From the NCBI GenBank assembly GCA_038231575.1, contig JBBRLB010000001.1, positions 1-64,000 on the forward strand: a stretch of DNA of 64,000 bases, read 5' to 3'. The notes under the pieces are model-generated. The model was not told the DNA's origin. It worked only from the letters and a program-made list of their open reading frames with translations, and did no database searches. A program made the position numbers and the translations under genes. This DNA comes from CAITWF01 sp038231575. Its GTDB lineage: Bacteria > Verrucomicrobiota > Verrucomicrobiia > Opitutales > Opitutaceae. This document shows, in pieces, positions 8,944 through 17,604 of this stretch; within the stretch, counting starts at the first letter, position 1; each line of letters starts with the position of its first letter.

Positions 8944-9282
8944 ATGAAGAAAACCCTCGTCATCATCGCGTCCGTTTCGCTGCTCGCGCTCACGGCCCAA
9001 GCGCAGGGCCCGAAGGCCCGCATCTTCCTCAAATACGACACCAACAAAAACGGCGTAATTGACGGCGACGAAATCGAAGTCGTGCGCAAGGCGTTCGCGG
9101 CTGACCTCAAGGGCGAGTTCGCAGCCTACGATGTCGACCACGACGGCAAACTGAGCAGCGAGGAGATCGCCAACATCAGGCCGCCCGGTGCGAAGAAAGA
9201 CGGCGAGAAAAAGAGCGGCGGAAAAAAGAAATCCGACTCCGAGAAACCGTCCGAGCCGGAGAAGAAGTCCGACGGCGAGTAA
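8944..9282 (+). CDS. Small exported EF-hand protein with Lys/Ser-rich tail
   Basis: 112 residues: signal peptide MKKTLVIIASVSLLALTAQAQ, then two canonical EF-hand loops, DTNKNGVIDGDEI (about 35-47) and DVDHDGKLSSEEI (about 62-74), each with Asp/Asn and the final Glu needed for calcium. Residues about 82-112 are almost only Lys, Ser, Glu, Pro and Gly and look disordered. Such small EF-hand proteins are common in Planctomycetes/Verrucomicrobia exported proteomes, role unknown. It is 62 bp after DUF1080 and 66 bp before the TonB receptor start. Confidence 0.82.
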   Translation: MKKTLVIIASVSLLALTAQAQGPKARIFLKYDTNKNGVIDGDEIEVVRKAFAADLKGEFAAYDVDHDGKLSSEEIANIRPPGAKKDGEKKSGGKKKSDSEKPSEPEKKSDGE

Positions 9283-9348
9283 GTTCGTCTCGCGATGGCG
9301 ACGGTCGTTTCTGGACTGAGCAAAACCGACAACGACCCCATCACCCCC

Positions 9349-11583
9349 ATGCACTCCACGTTACGCTGTTGCCTGACCACGGCGATCGTCACGAGCCTGT
9401 CCCTGAGTTTGGCTGCGATTGCCCAAACGACTGGCGCCACTGCCAATCAATCGGGAAACCCCGACGAGACCGTCCAGCTCTCGGCGTTCACCGTTCACGA
9501 GAAATTGGACAACAGCTACATCGCCTCCGAGGCCGTGACCGGCCCGCGCGTCGCGACAAAAATCGCCGATCTGCCCTACGCTGTGAGCGTGATCACGAGC
9601 GAGTTCATGAAGGATTTCGACATCTTCAATCTCGCCGGCGATCTCAACGGGTTTTCCTCCTCGCTCACGGGGGTGAGTGACGAAGGCACGTTCATCCTGC
9701 GCGGATTGACGACGAACAATAATTTTTATCTCCGCAACGGCTTCTACCGCCTCGGCATGGTCGATCGCGTGAACACCGATCGCGTTGAGGTGATCAAGGG
9801 CCCAAACTCCGCGATCTACGGCGCCACCAATCCCGCCGGCATGGTCAACATCGTGAGCAGGGCGCCCAAGTTCACGCCCTCGCAAAGCATCGGTTACACC
9901 GCGGGTCCGGATGATTCGAACCGCATTGAGCTGAGCGTGAACCAGCCGCTCGGCACGATCGGCGGCGTGCGCCTGGCGAATCTGATGACGGCGCAGGGCA
10001 CCGACAAACACTCGCTCTCGAGTTACCCGACGGGCAGCCAAACCCGGATCTTCGACGACACGCTGCTCGCGAAATTTCCCGACGGCAGTTCGCTCACGGC
10101 GGAGTTCGAGTGGTCGCATGTCTTCGTCACGCCGGGTAACTCCACCTCGATGATCTTCGAAGGCGCGAAGGGCGCGCTCACGCCGGTCACGCGCCGCGAC
10201 GTGGTTCGGTTTAACGACGTCGGTCCCGACACGCAGAAGGATCGCTCGAGCTACTCCGCGTATCTCACCTACGAAAAGCGCTACAACCGGGTGTGGTCGA
10301 GCCGGGTGAACGGCTACTGGTATCGCCGGCCGGAAATCCAGTTCAATGCCGCCGGCAACAGCACCGTGTTTGATCCCGTCGCCAAGACCTTTAGCGCGCG
10401 CTCCGTGCAATGGGACCAGCTCAACCAGGACGGCGGCGCGTTCCAGATCGACACGCTCGCCGACTATGCGCTCTTCGACGGTAAAGTAAAAAGCAAGACG
10501 CTCTTCACGCTCGACTACTCCCAAAACTGGCGCGAACGCGAGGTGAAGGACTTCAACACGAATCTCTTTCCCGCGATCCCCGCGATCTCGATCGTCACGC
10601 CGAACTACGTGGTGCCGCCGCGCAGCGCCTTCGGCATCGTCAACCGCAACGACAAGACGCGGGCGGACAACAAGGGCGTGTTTCTCAGCGAGCAGGTGCG
10701 GATGTTCAACGAGCGCCTGATCAGTTTCGTCAGTCTCCGGCACGACGCCGTCAGCTACACCATGAACTTCGGCAACCAGTATAACGCCAAGGGCGGCACC
10801 CTGAAAACCGCCGGACAGGTCTTGCACTACGGGAGCACTGCGTGGTCGCCCTCGCTCGGCACGAATTACAAGGTGACGCGGCAACTCGCCGCTTACGCGA
10901 GCTACAGCCAGTCGTTCGCCCCGCAGCTCCAAGTCAGCAAGCTCGGCGATCCGCCGCTGCCGAACGAGCGCGCGAAAGGCTACGACTACGGCGTGAAGGC
11001 GTCGATGCTCGACGACAAACTCGTCTTCACCCTCGGCGGCTACTATATTGATCGCACCGGGATTAAAACCACGGTCACCGATCCGTTCACCGGACTGACG
11101 ACCACGGTGGCGGGCGGCGCGACGAATGCGAAGGGTGTGGAGTTCGAAGGCTCTTGGCGAATGACCGAAAATCTCACGGTTTTGTTCAACTACGGCTACG
11201 TGAACGCGCGCATCACCAACAACGGCAAAACCGTCACCGATGTCGGCCAGATGCCGGTGGGTGTGCCGATCGACGGCGCGTCGGTTTCGACGACGTATCG
11301 CTTCACGGGCGCGCTGAAGGGATTATCCTCCCACCTCAACGTCCAATACGTCGGCAACGCTGATCCGTTTTCGACGCAGACCACGTTTCAGCGCGCGATT
11401 GTTTCGCCGAGCTACGTCCTCGTGAACCCGGGCCTCAGCTACACCTGGAAAATGGGCCCGCAAGGGCTGCGCCACGCCATTCGGTTCAGCGCGAAGAACG
11501 TGCTGAATCGCGAATATCTCACCTCGGGCTACAATGTCGGCGCGCCGCGCGGCTACTACTTCACTTACACATTGAACCACTGA
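9349..11583 (+). CDS. TonB-dependent outer-membrane receptor
   Basis: 744 residues from the ATG at 9349, giving a signal peptide (CCLTTAIVTSLSLSLAAIAQ); an ATG at 9295 would put 18 polar residues before it. After cleavage comes TVQLSAFTVHEK, the stretch I associate with Opitutaceae receptors near the TonB box. The plug domain follows (about 50-180) with PYAVSVITSEFM, FILRGLTTNN and VEVIKGPNSAIYGATNPAG, then a 22-strand-type barrel ending in YYFTYTLNH. It imports a ligand across the outer membrane using TonB energy; carbohydrate or siderophore cannot be separated by sequence, but the neighbours favour a sugar. No carboxypeptidase-like N-terminal extension, so it is not a SusC-type receptor. 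Confidence 0.92.
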   Translation: MHSTLRCCLTTAIVTSLSLSLAAIAQTTGATANQSGNPDETVQLSAFTVHEKLDNSYIASEAVTGPRVATKIADLPYAVSVITSEFMKDFDIFNLAGDLNGFSSSLTGVSDEGTFILRGLTTNNNFYLRNGFYRLGMVDRVNTDRVEVIKGPNSAIYGATNPAGMVNIVSRAPKFTPSQSIGYTAGPDDSNRIELSVNQPLGTIGGVRLANLMTAQGTDKHSLSSYPTGSQTRIFDDTLLAKFPDGSSLTAEFEWSHVFVTPGNSTSMIFEGAKGALTPVTRRDVVRFNDVGPDTQKDRSSYSAYLTYEKRYNRVWSSRVNGYWYRRPEIQFNAAGNSTVFDPVAKTFSARSVQWDQLNQDGGAFQIDTLADYALFDGKVKSKTLFTLDYSQNWREREVKDFNTNLFPAIPAISIVTPNYVVPPRSAFGIVNRNDKTRADNKGVFLSEQVRMFNERLISFVSLRHDAVSYTMNFGNQYNAKGGTLKTAGQVLHYGSTAWSPSLGTNYKVTRQLAAYASYSQSFAPQLQVSKLGDPPLPNERAKGYDYGVKASMLDDKLVFTLGGYYIDRTGIKTTVTDPFTGLTTTVAGGATNAKGVEFEGSWRMTENLTVLFNYGYVNARITNNGKTVTDVGQMPVGVPIDGASVSTTYRFTGALKGLSSHLNVQYVGNADPFSTQTTFQRAIVSPSYVLVNPGLSYTWKMGPQGLRHAIRFSAKNVLNREYLTSGYNVGAPRGYYFTYTLNH

Positions 11584-11635
11584 CGCGCAGCTTGCCGCCC
11601 GCGGCAAACTTCGCAGGCTCGCCGCGTCACTCCCG

Positions 11636-12181
11636 ATGGAAAAAAATCCGCTCCACGAAACCGACAGCCGCAAGCGGCTGATGATGCTGATGACCCGGCA
11701 TCAGCGGCAGATCTTCGCTTACATCTACACGCTCGTGCCCGACCGGCACGACGCGGAGGATTTGCTGCAAGAGACGAGCCTCGTCATCTGCGAGAAGTTC
11801 GACGACTTCACGCCCGGCACGGATTTCGTCGCCTGGGCCTGCCAGATTGCGTGGTGGCGCATTCGTTATTCCCGACAGAAATTCGCGCGGGCGAAAGTGG
11901 TCTTCGACGACGAGGTGTTTGCGGCCGTCGCGCGCACCGCGGGAGAAATGGCCATCGAACTCGACGAGCGCCACGAGGCGCTGGCGGGCTGCCTGAAAAA
12001 GCTTCCCGCGCGCGACCGCGAACTCGTGCTCACGCGCTACGAACCTGGCAGCGGCGTGGCCGAGGCCGCCCGCCGTTCCGGTCGCTCGATGGAGGCGGCT
12101 TACAAGGCGCTCAACCGCCTGCGCAAACTGCTTCACGATTGCGTGACGCACCAGCTCACCCACCCGGAGGCCCACGCATGA
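11636..12181 (+). CDS. ECF RNA polymerase sigma factor
   Basis: 181 residues. Region 2 is clear at about 15-80 (RHQRQIFAYIYTLVPDRHDAEDLLQET, -10 recognition helix after it) and region 4 at about 115-170 (LKKLPARDRELVLTRY, helix-turn-helix SGRSMEAAYKALNRLR). This looks like the sigma subfamily annotated as Rhodopirellula/Verrucomicrobium type. Its stop overlaps the start of the next gene as ATGA at 12178-12181, so the FecR-LamG protein is its translationally coupled anti-sigma partner. Probably controls the flanking receptor and enzyme genes. Confidence 0.9.
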   Translation: MEKNPLHETDSRKRLMMLMTRHQRQIFAYIYTLVPDRHDAEDLLQETSLVICEKFDDFTPGTDFVAWACQIAWWRIRYSRQKFARAKVVFDDEVFAAVARTAGEMAIELDERHEALAGCLKKLPARDRELVLTRYEPGSGVAEAARRSGRSMEAAYKALNRLRKLLHDCVTHQLTHPEAHA

Positions 12182-13776
12182 ATCTCACCGATCGGGAAGT
12201 CCTGGAGTTGAACGAACTGTGCGGCGCCGTCGTCGACGGCACGCTGACGGACGCGCAGCGCGCGCGGCTCGCGGGCTGGCTCGGCGAATCGGAGGAGGCG
12301 CGGCGCTTTTACGTGCGCGCGCTCGGCCAGTCGGCGAGCCTGCACACCTATGCCTCGGAGCTGCACGCGGAGGCGCCCGACGTTTCGCTCCCGCCGGTGC
12401 GGTTTCAGAACCTCCAGCGCTTGGCCCTGTGGTGGGGCACGGTGTTGTCCGCCGCCGCTGCGCTGGTGCTCGGCTTGTGGTTCGCCAACCGCCCCACGAC
12501 GGTGCAGGCCGCACCCGCCCGCGAGCTGGTGGCGCGTCTCACCGGCTCGAAGAATTCCCAATGGGCCACCGGCTCCTTCCGGCCGGGCGATCGGATCGAA
12601 AAAAATCAAAAACTCGAACTCACGGCCGGGCTCGCCGAAATTACGTTTGATTCGGGCGCCCGCGTGGTGCTCGAAGGCCCCGCGTCGCTCGACGTTAATT
12701 CTGCGTGGGATGGCACGCTCCGCCGCGGCACGCTGAAGGCGAACGTCCCGCCCCAGGCGATCGGTTTTCGCATTTCCAATTCCGCGGTCGAGGTCGTCGA
12801 TCTCGGCACCGAGTTCTCGATGATCGCCGACGGCAAAGGGGCGGCGGAGGTGCTCGTGCTGAAAGGTGAGGTCGAGGCCGCGCCGCGCGGTTCCGATGCC
12901 GGCACGATTTTGCTGCGCGAAAACGAAGCGCGCCGTTTCGCCGCCTCGGGGGTCTCCGACGTGAGCGACCGCCAGGAAAAATTTCAGCAACTCACCCAGG
13001 AACCCCTGCTCGATCGCTTCGCCCCGGCGATTAATTATGTGCATTGGTCCTTCGATGAGACCACGGGCGATCTGCTGAAGGCGGACGCGGCGGGGCAGCG
13101 GCTCGCCGCCAATGACGCCCGCCTGAGCGCGAGTGCACCCGCGGCGCTGGCGGCCAGTCACGCGACGGGTCATCGCGCGCGCGCGTTGCACTTCGACGGG
13201 CAGCTTTTCGCCCGGGCAAATTATCCGGGCGTGTCGGGCAGCTCGCCGCGGACCGTGGCATTTTGGGTCAAGGTGCCGGACGGCGCCAACACCGATGCGT
13301 GGATGGTTTCGTGGGGCACCAACGTGAAGAAGCTCAGTTCGCGTCCTGTGCAGATTAGCTGGAACCGTCGGCCCGGTGAAGGCTCGTTCGGCGCGCTGCG
13401 CACGGATTTTGGCGGCGGCTACGCGATCGGCACGCATGATTTGCGGGATGGGCAGTGGCATCACGTCGCGGTTTTTTTTGCGGCCGGCGACGAAGCAGCG
13501 GCACCCGTGCAGGTCCGACAGTATGTCGACGGCCGGCTGGAGAGCAGCGCCATCACCCTGACGCCCGGCAAGTCGAGCAACTCGCCGCTGACCGGCGATG
13601 CCGCCACCTTGGATGTGGTGTGGCTGGGCTGCCGATTGACCGGAAAACAGCCGGAACGTTTTCGTGGCGAGCTCGACGAGCTTTTCATCGCCGATCGCGG
13701 CCTGGAGCCGAACGAAATCGTTTCGCTCATGAACGACAACCGCCTCCCGGTTCCGACGCTCGCGGCCGTGCGCTGA
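12178..13776 (+). CDS. FecR-like anti-sigma factor fused to a LamG/concanavalin-like domain
   Basis: 532 residues from the ATG overlapping the sigma stop. Layout: cytoplasmic helical part (1-80; TDREVLELNEL, LGESEEARRFYVRAL), one transmembrane helix (about 82-103), periplasmic FecR domain (about 115-235; GLAEITFDSGARVVLEGPAS and VVDLGTEFSM), linker, then a LamG jellyroll (about 285-525; YVHWSFDETTGD, ALHFDGQ, GQWHHVAVFF, GELDELFIADRGL). The LamG part could bind glycan and so sense substrate, passing the signal through FecR to the sigma factor; this is inference. Ends 30 bp before the ThuA gene. Confidence 0.88.
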   Translation: MNLTDREVLELNELCGAVVDGTLTDAQRARLAGWLGESEEARRFYVRALGQSASLHTYASELHAEAPDVSLPPVRFQNLQRLALWWGTVLSAAAALVLGLWFANRPTTVQAAPARELVARLTGSKNSQWATGSFRPGDRIEKNQKLELTAGLAEITFDSGARVVLEGPASLDVNSAWDGTLRRGTLKANVPPQAIGFRISNSAVEVVDLGTEFSMIADGKGAAEVLVLKGEVEAAPRGSDAGTILLRENEARRFAASGVSDVSDRQEKFQQLTQEPLLDRFAPAINYVHWSFDETTGDLLKADAAGQRLAANDARLSASAPAALAASHATGHRARALHFDGQLFARANYPGVSGSSPRTVAFWVKVPDGANTDAWMVSWGTNVKKLSSRPVQISWNRRPGEGSFGALRTDFGGGYAIGTHDLRDGQWHHVAVFFAAGDEAAAPVQVRQYVDGRLESSAITLTPGKSSNSPLTGDAATLDVVWLGCRLTGKQPERFRGELDELFIADRGLEPNEIVSLMNDNRLPVPTLAAVR

Positions 13777-13805
13777 GGAGCCAGCCTTGGTAATTTCAAA
13801 TCCCT

Positions 13806-14813
13806 ATGCGCCTTCTCTCTTGCTGCCTCTTTCTCTCGCTCGCCGCGGTCTCGGTGGCTGCCCCCAATAAAAAAATCCTGTTCTTCACGAAGTCCTCCAA
13901 CTTTGAGCACAATGTGATCAAGGAGCGCGACGGCCAGCCAAGCTTCGCCGCGCAGGTGCTGGTGGCGCTGGGGACGCAGCATGGCATCGAGTTTGTCTGC
14001 TCGAAGGACGGCTCGAAGTTCACGCCGGAATATCTCGCGCAGTTCGACGCCTTCTTTTTCTACACCAGCGGCGATCTGCTTTCGGCGGGCAAGGACGGCA
14101 ACCCGCCGATGACTGCGGCGGGCAAGCAGGCGCTGCTCGACGCGATCAAAGCGGGCAAGGGCTTCATCGGCACGCACGCCGCGGGCGACACGTTTCACAC
14201 AGGCGAAACCGCCGAGACTGACACGAACCAGGCCCGCACGTGGCGCTACCGCCAGCTCGGAGAAAAAGCCGATCCCTACACCCAGATGATCGGCGGCGAG
14301 CTCATCGTTCACGGTTGCCAGCAGATCGCCACGGCGCGGGTAATCGATCCGAAATTTCCCGGCTTCGGCAAACTCGGCGCCGGCCTCGAGAAGCAGGAGG
14401 AGTGGTATTCGATGACGAACTTTGCGCCCGACCTGCACGTGCTCCTCGTGCTCGATCCGGCGACGATGCGGAATCCGTATCCCGACGAGCCGAACTGGCC
14501 ACCGGTCGGCTGGGACACGCCCTACAAGCGCCCGGCTTATCCTGTGACGTGGGCGCATCGCTACGACCAGGGCCGGGTGTTTTTCACGGCGCTCGGACAC
14601 AGCGAGGAAACGTGGCGCAGCGCGCCCTTCCAGGAAATCCTGTTGGGCGGCATCGACTGGGCGCTCGGTCGCGCGAAAGCCGACGTGCCGGCCAACCTCG
14701 CGCAAGTCGCGCCGCGCGCCGCGGAACTGCCTCCTGTTTCCGCTCCCGTCCCCGGTCTGCCTCCCGCGCTGAGAAAAAAAGAAGGCGAAACGTCTTCGCA
14801 CCATTACCCATGA
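13806..14813 (+). CDS. Exported ThuA-like protein
   Basis: 335 residues. Signal peptide MRLLSCCLFLSLAAVSVAA, then a ThuA (trehalose utilisation, class I glutamine amidotransferase-like) domain: KKILFFTKSSNFEH near the start, FDAFFFYTSGDLL, GKGFIGTHAAGDTFH and late PVTWAHRYDQGRVFFTALGHSEETW. ThuA domains in this phylum are linked to conversion of 3-keto sugars. The C-terminus is Pro/Ala-rich. Its TGA overlaps the next start (ATGA at 14810-14813), so it is coupled to the VOC protein. Confidence 0.9.
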   Translation: MRLLSCCLFLSLAAVSVAAPNKKILFFTKSSNFEHNVIKERDGQPSFAAQVLVALGTQHGIEFVCSKDGSKFTPEYLAQFDAFFFYTSGDLLSAGKDGNPPMTAAGKQALLDAIKAGKGFIGTHAAGDTFHTGETAETDTNQARTWRYRQLGEKADPYTQMIGGELIVHGCQQIATARVIDPKFPGFGKLGAGLEKQEEWYSMTNFAPDLHVLLVLDPATMRNPYPDEPNWPPVGWDTPYKRPAYPVTWAHRYDQGRVFFTALGHSEETWRSAPFQEILLGGIDWALGRAKADVPANLAQVAPRAAELPPVSAPVPGLPPALRKKEGETSSHHYP

Positions 14814-15817
14814 AAACCCACTCCCTTGTTCAGGTCGCCGCGCTGTTTGCGCTGGCGCTGGCCGCGCCCGCCGTCGCGCAAGACGCCCCCAAGCGTCCAC
14901 ACATTCTCGGCATCTCCCACGCCGCCTTTTACGTGACCGACATGGCGAAGGCCCGCGCGTTCTACGAAGGCCTGTTCGGCTTTCAGTCACCCTTCTCGAT
15001 CCCGCGCAAAGATCCGCAGGAGCAGCTCGTCTGGATCAAAATCAACGATCACCAGACGGTGGAGTTGTTTCCGGCCTCCGAGGTCGCACCGGATGCGGAC
15101 CGGCTTTATCACATTGCGCTCGAGGTCGACGACGCGGAGGCGATGCGCGTTTATCTGAAATCGAAGGGCGTCACCGTGCCGGACAAAACGGGCGTCGGAA
15201 AAATCGGCAACAAAAACTATTTCGTGAAGGATCCGAACGGCAACACGGTCGAGATCGTCGAGTATCTGGCGGACGGCTGGACGATGCGCGAAAAAGGAAA
15301 ATTCATGTCCGACAAACGGGTCGCGGTCCACATGCCGCACGTCGGCGTGATGGTCGGGCAGCTCGACGAGTCGATGAAGTTTTATGGCGAGATTCTGGGT
15401 TTCACCGAAACGTGGCGCGGCGGCGCGGGAAAAACCTTGAGCTGGGTGAACCTGAAAGTGCCGGACGGCACGGACTACATCGAATTCATGCTCTACGCCA
15501 AGGCGCCCACCCGCGAGAACCTGCTGACCAAGCACCATATCTGCCTCGAGGTGCCGGACATCGTGAAGGCCTCGGAAATCTTGAAGAGCCGGACGTTGCC
15601 GGAAGGCTGCAAGCAGCCTGACGAGATGAAGACGGGTGTGAACGGCAAGCGGCAGGTCAACTACTACGATCCCGACGGCACCCGCGTGGAAATCATGGAG
15701 CCGAAGACCTTCGACGGAAAACCGGTGCCGCCTTCCACCGCGCCGCCGCCGGCACCGTTGCCGCCCTACGTGCCGGAAAGCGCGGCGGCGAAGGGTGCGG
15801 GGCCCGCGAAGAGCTGA
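14810..15817 (+). CDS. Exported protein with two VOC (glyoxalase-like) domains
   Basis: 335 residues from the ATG at 14810, with a signal peptide (LVQVAALFALALAAPAVAQ). Two vicinal-oxygen-chelate modules are seen: first about 30-160 (ILGISHAAFYVTDMAKARAF, YHIALEVDD, NTVEIVEY) and second about 175-300 (MPHVGVMVGQLDES, HHICLEVPD, TRVEIMEP). Both keep plausible His and Glu metal ligands, as in metal-dependent dioxygenases or lyases. Tail 300-335 is Pro/Ala-rich. The gene is coupled to thuA and ends the plus-strand sugar locus. Substrate unknown. Confidence 0.86.
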   Translation: MKTHSLVQVAALFALALAAPAVAQDAPKRPHILGISHAAFYVTDMAKARAFYEGLFGFQSPFSIPRKDPQEQLVWIKINDHQTVELFPASEVAPDADRLYHIALEVDDAEAMRVYLKSKGVTVPDKTGVGKIGNKNYFVKDPNGNTVEIVEYLADGWTMREKGKFMSDKRVAVHMPHVGVMVGQLDESMKFYGEILGFTETWRGGAGKTLSWVNLKVPDGTDYIEFMLYAKAPTRENLLTKHHICLEVPDIVKASEILKSRTLPEGCKQPDEMKTGVNGKRQVNYYDPDGTRVEIMEPKTFDGKPVPPSTAPPPAPLPPYVPESAAAKGAGPAKS

Positions 15818-15834
15818 GGCCGGCCGCCCGGCGA

Positions 15835-16590
15835 TCAGTCTTTGAGTTTCTCCAGCGCCTCCCGCGCGCGGAGCAGCGCCTCGTCGTCGTATTTCATTTT
15901 TCGCGGGAGCGCCAAGGCCTGTTTCAATTCGCGTTCGCCGGCTTCGCGCTGGCCGTCGGCGAGCAGCGCGAGACCGAGCTCGGCATGGTGCGACGGAAGG
16001 TCGGGCGCGAGTTCGACGGCGCGACGCAGAAGCTTGACGCCCTCGGCGGTGGACGCGGCCGGGAGCGCGCCATAGATGAGTTTGACCAGAAAACGTTTCG
16101 TCGGGCCGATCGAGGCCACTTCGTAGTGCCATTGGCCGAGCACGTGATAGGCGAAGTCGTCCTTCGGATCGAGCGCCAGCGCCTGTTCGGCATAGTCTTT
16201 CACCAAGCGCGAATTTTCAATCTTGGTGCGGGTGTCGGCGTAAAATCCGATTTTGGCGTAACAGATCGCGAGCGAGAGCGCGTTGTCGGCATTTTTCGGC
16301 GCGAGCGCGTAAGCGCGTTTGGCGTAGCCAAGCGACAGTTCGCAGAGTCGTCGCTGTTCGACCGGATCGGTGAGATCGAAAGTCAGGTCGGAATACTGGC
16401 GCGCGATTTTTTGCAGGATGACTGAATCGTTGGGGCGGGCCGCGTCGGCTTTAAGATAAAGTTCGAGCGCGGCCTGGGCATCGAGGCGGGCCTCGGCGGC
16501 GGCAGCGGCGTTCAGCAGCGCCGCGGCGTCGGCGGCCTGCAGCGCGGCGGCGAAGGCGAGGAAAATAAAAAATAGTCGCGCCAGGCGCAT
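15835..16590 (-). CDS. Exported tetratricopeptide-like protein
   Basis: 251 residues with signal peptide (MRLARLFFIFLAFAAALQA). The rest is all helical with TPR-like pairs: AQAALELYLKADAARPND, LGYAKRAYALAPKNADNAL, KDYAEQALALDPKDDFAYH, LLRRAVELAPDLPSHHAELG. The layout resembles the RMD1-type TPR family. A GTG at 16593 directly abutting the upstream stop is an alternative start. It is the last gene of the minus-strand lipid cluster and is probably periplasmic; a scaffold role is a guess. Confidence 0.75.
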   Translation of the reverse strand: MRLARLFFIFLAFAAALQAADAAALLNAAAAAEARLDAQAALELYLKADAARPNDSVILQKIARQYSDLTFDLTDPVEQRRLCELSLGYAKRAYALAPKNADNALSLAICYAKIGFYADTRTKIENSRLVKDYAEQALALDPKDDFAYHVLGQWHYEVASIGPTKRFLVKLIYGALPAASTAEGVKLLRRAVELAPDLPSHHAELGLALLADGQREAGERELKQALALPRKMKYDDEALLRAREALEKLKD

Positions 16591-16593
16591 CAC

Positions 16594-17604
16594 TCAGTTT
16601 CGGCGAAAAAGGTAGTGGCTGACAAGCCACTCCTCGCCCTGCCGGTAGCCCCAGAGTTCCGCGCAGCTCAGATAGAAGATGCGCCAGTAGGCCCACCACT
16701 TGGTGGCGTTTTCGCGGCCGTAGGTCGCGGCGAAGAGGGGGAGGATTTCAGCGCGATGGGCATCCATGTTTTGCAGCCAGTGTTCGGCCGTGCGCTGGTA
16801 GTGGGTGCCGTTTACCTTCCAGTCGGTGACGAGTTGCAGGTCGCCTTGAAATTGTAACAGGAGGTCATGCGCGGGCATCTGGCCGCCGGTGAAAAAGTAG
16901 CGGCTCATCCAGTCGGAATCGTCCTGCGCGACGAAGTGATAGCTGTAGCGTGAATGCGTGAAGATGTGGGTAAAGAGCAGGCCGCCGGGTTTGAGCCAGC
17001 GGGCGATGTTCGCGAAGAGCCGATCGTAATTTTTCAGATGCTCGAACATCTCGACGGAGACGACGCGGTCGAATTGCGCGGGCGCGATGTCGAAGGCGTT
17101 GATGTCGCAGGTGATGATTTCGAGATTGGTGAGCCCGCGCTTTTTCGCCTCGGCGTCGATGAATTCCTTTTGGGTGCGCGAATTTGAAATCGCCGTGAGG
17201 CGCGCGCGGGGGAATTTCGCGGCATTGGAGAGGCAGAGCGAGCCCCACCCGCAGCCAAGCTCGAGGATGCGCTGGCCGTCGGCGAGCTGGGCGCGTTCGG
17301 CGTAGAGCGCGAGCATCGCCGCCTCCGCTTCGCCGAGGGTCTCGCGGCCGGTCGGATAGAGGCAGCCGGAGTATTTGAGCTGCGGGCCGAGGCAGAGCTG
17401 GTAGAAGCGCGTCGGGACCTCGTAGTGCTGCTCGTTCGCGGCGCCGGTTTGCTCGGCGAGCGCGCGGGTTTTGAGATCGGCCACGTAAGCCGCGCGATCA
17501 TAGGTCGCGGCTTCGTCGCGGAGGCGTTGCGCGAGGAGACGGCGGATGCCCACGCGGATGAGCCAGTCGGGCAGAAAGTTTTTTTCGAGGAGCGTGTCGA
17601 TCAT
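16594..17604 (-). CDS. Cyclopropane-fatty-acyl-phospholipid synthase-like SAM methyltransferase (short type)
   Basis: 336 residues from the ATG at 17604, which overlaps the upstream stop as ATGA; a start eight codons earlier is possible. SAM motif I is ILELGCGWGSL (about 113-123). Before it stands NEQHYEVPTRFYQLCLGP, the CFA-synthase substrate-side motif, and after it VVSVEMFEHLKNYDRLF. It lacks the long N-terminal lipid-binding region of classical Cfa (382 residues in E. coli), as in the short branch that includes small-molecule and methylene-adding enzymes. Probably adds a carbon from SAM to an unsaturated acyl chain or another acceptor. Second such enzyme in the cluster (compare 19504-20817). 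Confidence 0.87.
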   Translation of the reverse strand: MIDTLLEKNFLPDWLIRVGIRRLLAQRLRDEAATYDRAAYVADLKTRALAEQTGAANEQHYEVPTRFYQLCLGPQLKYSGCLYPTGRETLGEAEAAMLALYAERAQLADGQRILELGCGWGSLCLSNAAKFPRARLTAISNSRTQKEFIDAEAKKRGLTNLEIITCDINAFDIAPAQFDRVVSVEMFEHLKNYDRLFANIARWLKPGGLLFTHIFTHSRYSYHFVAQDDSDWMSRYFFTGGQMPAHDLLLQFQGDLQLVTDWKVNGTHYQRTAEHWLQNMDAHRAEILPLFAATYGRENATKWWAYWRIFYLSCAELWGYRQGEEWLVSHYLFRRN

